A stretch of DNA of 34,673 nt, taken from contig CASDUK010000004.1 in assembly GCA_949283975.1 (NCBI GenBank), positions 1-34,673 of the forward strand. Direction: 5' to 3'. Of this stretch, positions 30,383 to 34,673 are shown piece by piece. Below the pieces are notes generated by a model. That model worked only from the letters and a program-made list of their open reading frames with translations. It did not search any database and had not been told where the DNA came from. The position numbers were made by a program, and so were the translations under genes. Position 1 is the stretch's first letter, and every line of letters starts with the position of its first letter. The DNA is from an uncultured Bacillota bacterium. Lineage in GTDB: Bacteria; Bacillota; Clostridia; Christensenellales; UBA1242.

Positions 30383-31444
30383 TTATTGCTGCCCCGCAAT
30401 TTCGCCTGCAAAAAATTCAGAATTTCTCTCTAAAAGCGTGTTTGCCCCATTTAAAACAAAAAACTTGTTTTTTAATCGCTCAAAAGTTTCTTCCGGCATA
30501 TTTTGCAAATATGTTGGGTCTGTTGTGTAATTCCATGAAGAGCCTTCTCGTATTGCAAAAACTTTTTCTTTTGCAAAGTTAACATCAAAAATCCCTTTAA
30601 AATGTTTGTCATCGCTTGATGGATCGTATTGCAAAATTTGCAGCTCTGCAAATGCGTCATGCGTTGTGTTTTCTAAAAATAAATTATCATTCTTTACAAC
30701 TCTCCAATATGTTAAATTGCCCAATGAAGAACCGTTTTCTGTTTCAACCATAAACTCTAAAACATATCCGTCGCTTTCGTCCAGCGTTATTAAAATGTTT
30801 ATTCCAGACGCTCCGTTGTTTCGAGTTATAATTCCCTTGTCATAAAAATTTATTGAAATTGTGTTTTCGGTTGTTACACAATATCCAAATGCCGTTGGCT
30901 CGCTTTGAAGCTCATCTGAGAACAATGTTCTATAAATTGAAAATTTTTCTTCAATATTAAAATCTAATTGATAGTCAAAAATTCCCAAAATAAATGGCTT
31001 TATAACAAAACTATAGTATTGGCTAACTATGCTTGAAGAATCAACAACATTGTCTTTGATTTCCCCTTTTATCTCATCAGTTAAGTCAACATAGAGGTCA
31101 TTTCCCAAATCAAAAAATGAATTAAATGCGGTTGATGACTCTTGGCCCGACCCGCTGCTTTCCTTAAAGAAATCTTCAACTATGTTTTCTAAAATCAGCA
31201 AAACTGAATCTCTGTCAAGGTTTACTGCCTCTTCTCCCCCAGGCTGCTCCCCACCCGGGTTTACTTCTCCACCTGGCTGCTCTTCTCCGCCCGGGGTTAC
31301 GCCCTCTTCTTGTTGTTGCCCGCCAGTTTCATCTTTTTCCTTTGGCAACTGTGTGAAGATTATGTAACCAATGCTTGCTATAAGCAAAATTGCAAAAACC
31401 CACGCCAAAATTGTGCTAAGCTTAATCTTCTTTTTCTCTTCCAT
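30383..31444 (-). CDS. TM-anchored secreted protein with PGGE-repeat linker
   Basis: 353 aa. A short basic N terminus (EEKKKIKL), one membrane helix (about 10-31), then a low-complexity linker of repeated PGGE units (about 50-72: TPGGEEQPGGEVNPGGE in parts), then an external domain of about 280 residues with no recognised family, rich in beta-type segments and acidic residues. The helix probably acts as an uncleaved signal anchor. AGGAGG lies upstream of the ATG. Single-gene unit. The repeated linker DNA is a likely place for length change between strains. Confidence 0.72.
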   Translation of the reverse strand: MEEKKKIKLSTILAWVFAILLIASIGYIIFTQLPKEKDETGGQQQEEGVTPGGEEQPGGEVNPGGEQPGGEEAVNLDRDSVLLILENIVEDFFKESSGSGQESSTAFNSFFDLGNDLYVDLTDEIKGEIKDNVVDSSSIVSQYYSFVIKPFILGIFDYQLDFNIEEKFSIYRTLFSDELQSEPTAFGYCVTTENTISINFYDKGIITRNNGASGINILITLDESDGYVLEFMVETENGSSLGNLTYWRVVKNDNLFLENTTHDAFAELQILQYDPSSDDKHFKGIFDVNFAKEKVFAIREGSSWNYTTDPTYLQNMPEETFERLKNKFFVLNGANTLLERNSEFFAGEIAGQQ

Positions 31445-31599
31445 TTTTTTTCCTCCTTAAAATTTTTCAAAAGAATAATACCATAAAACTAGATAAAAAC
31501 AAAAAAAATCGCATACATTGTTGTAATTTTTCATTTTTTACGCCGTCACCCGAGCATAATTACACCATAAATTTGTCTATAATTAAATTCGGAGAGTTT

Positions 31600-31902
31600 A
31601 TGCTCAGCAGAGAAGAAATTATCTATAGAATTGGGGCTGCAAGGCGCAGCGCTGGCCTTTCGGCAAGGGCTCTTTCAGAGCTTGCGGGGTTAAACAGGGG
31701 TTATATAAATCGCCTTGAAAATGGAAGGGATTTTCTTCCAAGTTTAGATGCCCTTTTAAACATAATTGACGCGTGCGGAATTAGCGAAGAAGAATTTTTC
31801 TATCATGATATGAAAAGTTACAAAGAAGATATGGAACTTATTTCTTCCATGAAAAATCTTTCAAACGATAAAAAACTTGCAATTGCAACATTGTTAAAAT
31901 AA
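31600..31902 (+). CDS. XRE-family helix-turn-helix regulator
   Basis: 100 aa with a Cro/CI-type helix-turn-helix (about 6-60): IGAARRSAGLSARALSELAGLNRGYINRLENGRDFLPSLDALLNI in parts. The C-terminal 40 residues are helical with no known domain. The frame opens at 31573, but the ATG at 31600 is chosen for the GGAGAG 6 bases upstream; the -10 (TATAAT, 31578-31583) lies inside the longer frame and excludes that start. Its target is unknown; the genes on both sides encode exported proteins on the other strand. Confidence 0.88.
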   Translation: MLSREEIIYRIGAARRSAGLSARALSELAGLNRGYINRLENGRDFLPSLDALLNIIDACGISEEEFFYHDMKSYKEDMELISSMKNLSNDKKLAIATLLK

Positions 31903-31920
31903 ATTTTTTGTTTTTTTTAA

Positions 31921-31947
31921 AAAAAAGAGGAGAAATTCCTCTTTTTT
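31921..31947. terminator. Bidirectional terminator
   Basis: Perfect 10-bp stem AAAAAAGAGG/CCTCTTTTTT (31921-31930 with 31938-31947), loop AGAAATT, with A and T runs outside. It separates the XRE gene and the secreted-protein gene, which converge here. Confidence 0.85.
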
Positions 31948-31969
31948 ATTGTTTTTCAAAATAAATTGT

Positions 31970-32809
31970 TTAATCAAAAGGCCCTTCTGAGGTCACATAA
32001 AAAACAACATCTTCTTCATAATATTCCCCCTCATATTCAAAGCTTATTGTTGCGGTGTGCGCTCCAAGCGAAATTATCATGTCGTCCGAAGCAACCTTTC
32101 CGTCTATTTTAAGAAATGTATATTCATCTGGTTGAATATATTTTGGAAATCCAATGCCTTCAAACTCTCCAGTAACTATGTAACAATCAAAAAAAATAGC
32201 AGGTTTGGTGTATTTTATCTTGTCCTTAATTCCAGAAAGGGTTTCATTTCCGGTTAGCCCGCTAAATCCTCCAAGCCAAGCAAAAACTCCCCCAAGAGAT
32301 GTTTCGTTTCCAGACGGCTCATAAGAATTTTCAAATACAGCTAAAAGCGCGCCATTGGGATCAACACAATATACGACATATTCATCAAAAAAACTTATGC
32401 GCCCCTTAACGTAATGGGCATACGTTTCCTCTTTCTCCGGTTCAACAGAGCTGTCCCACTCCACAATTTCGCCATTTTGCGAGGTATATACATAGTTTAA
32501 TCTATCAATTCTGGCCCAATTGTCTTCTTTAACCCACGTGCCTTTAATTAAAGAAAAATAACCATCATAATCTTGCTCCCAAACAAAAGTTTTGTCGCTG
32601 TATAAAGTCCATTCATATTTACCTACAATCTCTCCTGTTTCTGCAGGAATAGAATAGGTGTATTGCTTTATCATTGTTGGGCCAGAATATACTAAAGAGC
32701 CGCCAAGGGTAAACTCCTGTTTTGGAAGAGCAAAGGCAAGACCGGCAGAAAGCGCAACAATTAGAAGAAGCGCCAAGTTAATTGAAATTAATTTTAATTT
32801 GGTTGTCAT
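31970..32809 (-). CDS. Secreted protein of unknown function
   Basis: 279 aa. N-terminal signal peptide (TKLK, then hydrophobic ISINLALLLIVALSAGLAFA, with an AFA-L type cleavage site near residue 27) and no lipobox Cys. The mature part is acidic and beta-rich; the last ~60 residues (EYTFLKIDGKVASDDMIISLG and following) look like a small Ig-like beta domain, tentatively. No family recognised. AGGGGG lies before the ATG. It is the first gene downstream of a minus-strand promoter with a 14-G spacer (33160-33188) and a ~270-nt structured leader or RNA, so its expression may be phase variable (inference). Confidence 0.75.
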   Translation of the reverse strand: MTTKLKLISINLALLLIVALSAGLAFALPKQEFTLGGSLVYSGPTMIKQYTYSIPAETGEIVGKYEWTLYSDKTFVWEQDYDGYFSLIKGTWVKEDNWARIDRLNYVYTSQNGEIVEWDSSVEPEKEETYAHYVKGRISFFDEYVVYCVDPNGALLAVFENSYEPSGNETSLGGVFAWLGGFSGLTGNETLSGIKDKIKYTKPAIFFDCYIVTGEFEGIGFPKYIQPDEYTFLKIDGKVASDDMIISLGAHTATISFEYEGEYYEEDVVFYVTSEGPFD

Positions 32810-32879
32810 CTTATTTCCCCCTTTTTTTTATTTTAAACCATAATTGGCAAAACATGCTGACGGCTGTCCGTAAACACGC

Positions 32880-33153
32880 CTTTTTCCACGAGATTTTTTG
32901 CTGAGCAAGGCTGTTTTGCCCGTTTTTTTAGGTTTTCTCACGCTTTTAGCCAAAGCAAATTGTTTGTAGCAATTTAGAAACCTAAAACGTTAGCCCTGCC
33001 CAGCCAAAGCCAAGGTTTCTCTTTTGCAGTTTAGCCGGAGCAAATTTTTTTACTACCGCTTTGAGATTTAAAGCCCTTAAATCAACCTAAGAGTTTAGTT
33101 CCGCTCGCGACCGCCAAAGGGCGCTTCCGCCAAAAAACTTTTCGTGGCCTTAC
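32880..33153 (-). ncRNA. Putative structured RNA (or leader) driven by the poly-G promoter
   Basis: The minus-strand transcript begins about 33153. A long-range stem joins its ends: 33142-33147 with 32886-32891 (CCACGA/TCGTGG), continued by 33131-33137 with 32894-32900. Inside are clear hairpins: 33120-33123 with 33128-33131 (GGCG/CGCC); 33065-33071 with 33077-33083 (7 bp); 33013-33020 with 32976-32983 (8 bp); 32957-32962 with 32970-32975 (6 bp). A 17-nt direct repeat (32945-32961, 33030-33046; 15 of 17 identical) also occurs. No obvious open frame and no strong terminator before the gene at 32809. I do not recognise it as RNase P, tmRNA, 6S or SRP RNA. Confidence 0.5.
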
Positions 33154-33159
33154 AAAACT

Positions 33160-33188
33160 ATTGTACTGCCCCCCCCCCCCCCTGTCAA
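33160..33188 (-). promoter_or_regulatory. Promoter with 14-G homopolymer spacer (putative phase switch)
   Basis: On the minus strand TTGACA (33183-33188), a 17-bp spacer made of 14 G plus CAG, and TACAAT (33160-33165). Both boxes are consensus or one off, at the ideal 17-bp spacing. The C run on the plus strand is 33169-33182. Slippage of such a tract changes the spacer length and so promoter strength, as established for porA and opc of Neisseria. Confidence 0.8.
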
Positions 33189-33282
33189 GTTTTTTTGAGG
33201 CGTTTTTTAAAAATATTTTAAAAAATTTATCACTTTTTTTATGTTTAGCGTTTAAATTGTTTAAAAAAACCTCTGCAATTAA

Positions 33283-33473
33283 AAAAACAAAGCGTTTTGC
33301 CTTTGTTTTTCTTTAATAAAAAGAGCAAAACTTGCTTTGCCCTTGGTTGTTTTTAAAAAACCAATTTAAAATATTGCGCTTCTTGTCTGCCTCGCAATGT
33401 CCAATGCTTGAACTTTTAGAGTTAAATTGTTCTTAGCGTTTGAGCATGAAGATTTTATTTTAAAAATATTATA
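33283..33473 (-). ncRNA. Possible small RNA between the 5S repeat array and the poly-G promoter
   Basis: On the minus strand a TATAAT box (33468-33473) lies just beyond the repeat array, and a strong terminator with a 10-bp stem (33301-33310 with 33283-33292), 8-nt loop and T tract lies about 170 bases downstream. The interval holds an ATTGCG/CGCAAT stem and a GCAAA/TTTGC stem. There is no start codon with a binding site. The -35 box is poor. It may instead be a late rRNA-operon terminator. Confidence 0.3.
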
Positions 33474-33491
33474 GTAAGCAAATAAAAATAT

Positions 33492-34063
33492 GTGCGCTGG
33501 CAATGTTCTTGAGAGCAAGCGGGCAAAATTTTACGCTGCTGCGGAAAATTTTAGCAATGCGAAGTGCGTTATTTCCGGTTCCGGAAAGGCAAGCGGAGCT
33601 TGCTGTTGCCCGAAAACGGGCAACATATAGAACATTGCCATAGTTGTTGCAAAAAAAACGCCCCGAGTGGGGCGTTTGTGTTAGGTGCGCTGGCAATGTT
33701 CTTGAGAGCAAGCGGGCAAAATTTTACGCTGCTGCGGAAAATTTTAGCGACGCGAAGTGCGTTATTTCCGGTTCCGGAAAGGCAAGCGGAGCTTGCTGTT
33801 GCCCGAACCGGGCAACATATAGAACATTGCCATAGTTGTTGCAAAAAAAACGCCCCGAGTGGGGCGTTTGTGTTAGGTGCGCTGGCAATGTTCTTGAGAG
33901 CGAGCGGTAAAAATTTTACGCTGCTGCGGAAAATTTTAGCGATGCGAAGTGCGTTATTTCCGGGTCCGGAAAGGCAAGCGGAGCTTGCTGTTGCCCGAAC
34001 CGGGCAACATATAGAACATTGCAACAAGCAAAGAAAAAGCGCCCCGAAGGGCGCTTGTTAGGT
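33492..34063. repeat. Three tandem ~192-bp units: hairpin cassette plus 5S-tail and terminator copies
   Basis: Units start at 33492, 33685 and 33877 (periods 193 and 192), followed by the 5S tail at 34064. Each holds a cassette bounded by GGCAATGTTCT and AGAACATTGCC (33499-33639, 33692-33831, 33884-34022; the last arm is one base short) with consecutive hairpins inside: TTTCCGG/CCGGAAA, GCAAGC/GCTTGC, GTTGCCCG/CGGGCAAC and an AAAATTTT stem. A terminator (CGCCCC/GGGGCG type) and a copy of the 5S 3' end follow. Differences between units fall mostly in loops. ORFs read across it are periodic artefacts. Confidence 0.9.
34037..34056 (-). terminator. Terminator of the rRNA operon
   Basis: Perfect 8-bp stem AAGCGCCC/GGGCGCTT with TTCG tetraloop on the minus strand, followed by TTTCTTTGC. 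It begins about 8 bases after the 5S 3' end. Two near copies lie in the tandem array beyond. Confidence 0.9.
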
Positions 34064-34183
34064 GCGCTGGCAATGTTCTATCTTTCCGGACCGTTTCCAG
34101 TCAAGTATTTTCGACGATGAGAAGCTTAACTACTGTGTTCGGGATGAGAACAGGTGGAACCTTCTCTCTAATGTCACCAGCAC
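34064..34183 (-). rRNA. 5S ribosomal RNA
   Basis: The minus strand reads the 5S core (GTTCCACCTGTTCTCATC, CCGAACACAGTAGTTAAGC) and closes with helix I GTGCTGG/CCAGCGC (34177-34183 with 34064-34070). Length is about 120 nt, as expected; ends are set by helix I and may be off by a few bases. It follows the 23S gene after a ~130-nt spacer without tRNA genes. The last 18 nt are copied in each unit of the neighbouring array. Confidence 0.95.
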
Positions 34184-34316
34184 TGGTATAATAAATGGAC
34201 TAAGTCCACATTACTATCGAACTTTTGTTTTGACAACTGAATTATAAAGAATTTTTCAAATAAAAGCAAACATTTTAACAAAGATTCATATTAATTTGCT
34301 TAGAATCACATACGTG
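34184..34316 (-). other. 23S-5S spacer
   Basis: AT-rich transcribed spacer with no tRNA. A perfect hairpin ATCACA-TACG-TGTGAT (34305-34320) straddles the 23S 3' end and may be part of the processing stem. Confidence 0.7.

Positions 34317-34673
<357 letters not shown>

Noticed and set aside
32810..33153. RNase P RNA, tmRNA, 6S or SRP RNA
   Set aside because: None of the conserved core sequences that I know for these RNAs is found on either strand.
33354..33450. Stop-free stretch on the minus strand beyond the array
   Set aside because: About 38 codons without a start codon or binding site and with no family resemblance; not enough to call a gene.
33564..34061. Long open frames across the repeat array on both strands
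   Set aside because: They repeat with the ~192-bp unit, lie on hairpin and terminator DNA, lack ribosome binding sites and resemble no protein family.
33492..34063. CRISPR array
   Set aside because: Units are ~192 bp and nearly identical throughout, with no short repeats separated by unique spacers and no cas genes nearby.

Overview
The window looks like a chromosomal piece of an AT-rich, endospore-forming Clostridia-type Firmicute. Evidence: a full-length spoIVA with a SigmaE-like promoter, strong GGAGG Shine-Dalgarno sites, TTGACA/TATAAT promoters, AT-rich codon use and a BspA-type leucine-rich-repeat protein. I cannot name the genus. No prophage, IS transposase or CRISPR array was seen.

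Left part (1-4,340): a gene start at the left edge, spoIVA, tRNA-Trp, an M20 peptidase-trpS operon divergent from tRNA-Trp, and tRNA-Leu(CAA). Next (4,350-12,660, minus strand) lies a six-gene, overlapping operon: YhhQ/QPTR queuosine-precursor transporter, thymidylate-kinase-like protein, COG2509 FAD dehydrogenase, Ham1/RdgB NTP pyrophosphatase, QueC, phosphoribosyltransferase. A large zinc-ribbon/membrane/LRR protein follows it. This set suggests import and nucleotide-level handling of a 7-deazaguanine. No queD, queE, queF or tgt is in the window, so the pathway looks non-standard.

From 12,720 to 16,625 (minus) are a GrpB-family gene and an operon of two intact PHP phosphoesterases, a PHP-like protein that has lost its metal ligands, and a HAD-like protein. 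Divergent from it (16,735-22,742, plus) is a LysR regulator followed by GGDEF, radical SAM (CX2CX2C), a divergent phosphoketolase, NUDIX and nucleoside phosphorylase genes. A LysR-type palindrome precedes the GGDEF gene, which suggests one regulated pathway around nucleosides and pentose phosphates. The phosphorylase reading frame seems broken by one base near its 3' end.

From 22,900 to 32,810 are mostly housekeeping or hypothetical genes: metG, a SLOG-family gene, a DUF2207-LemA pair, a type I idi, three unknown genes, a NUDIX gene facing them across a perfect inverted repeat, a TM-anchored protein, an XRE regulator and a secreted protein.

The right end (32,810-34,673) has no protein gene but is rich in structure. 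A minus-strand promoter has a 14-G tract as most of its 17-bp spacer, a typical phase-variation design. It fires into about 270 nt that fold as a closed multi-hairpin RNA, then toward the secreted-protein gene. Further right is a possible small RNA, three tandem ~192-bp units each made of hairpins in an 11-bp inverted repeat plus a copy of the 5S rRNA tail and terminator, then the 5S gene and the 3' end of the 23S gene on the minus strand.
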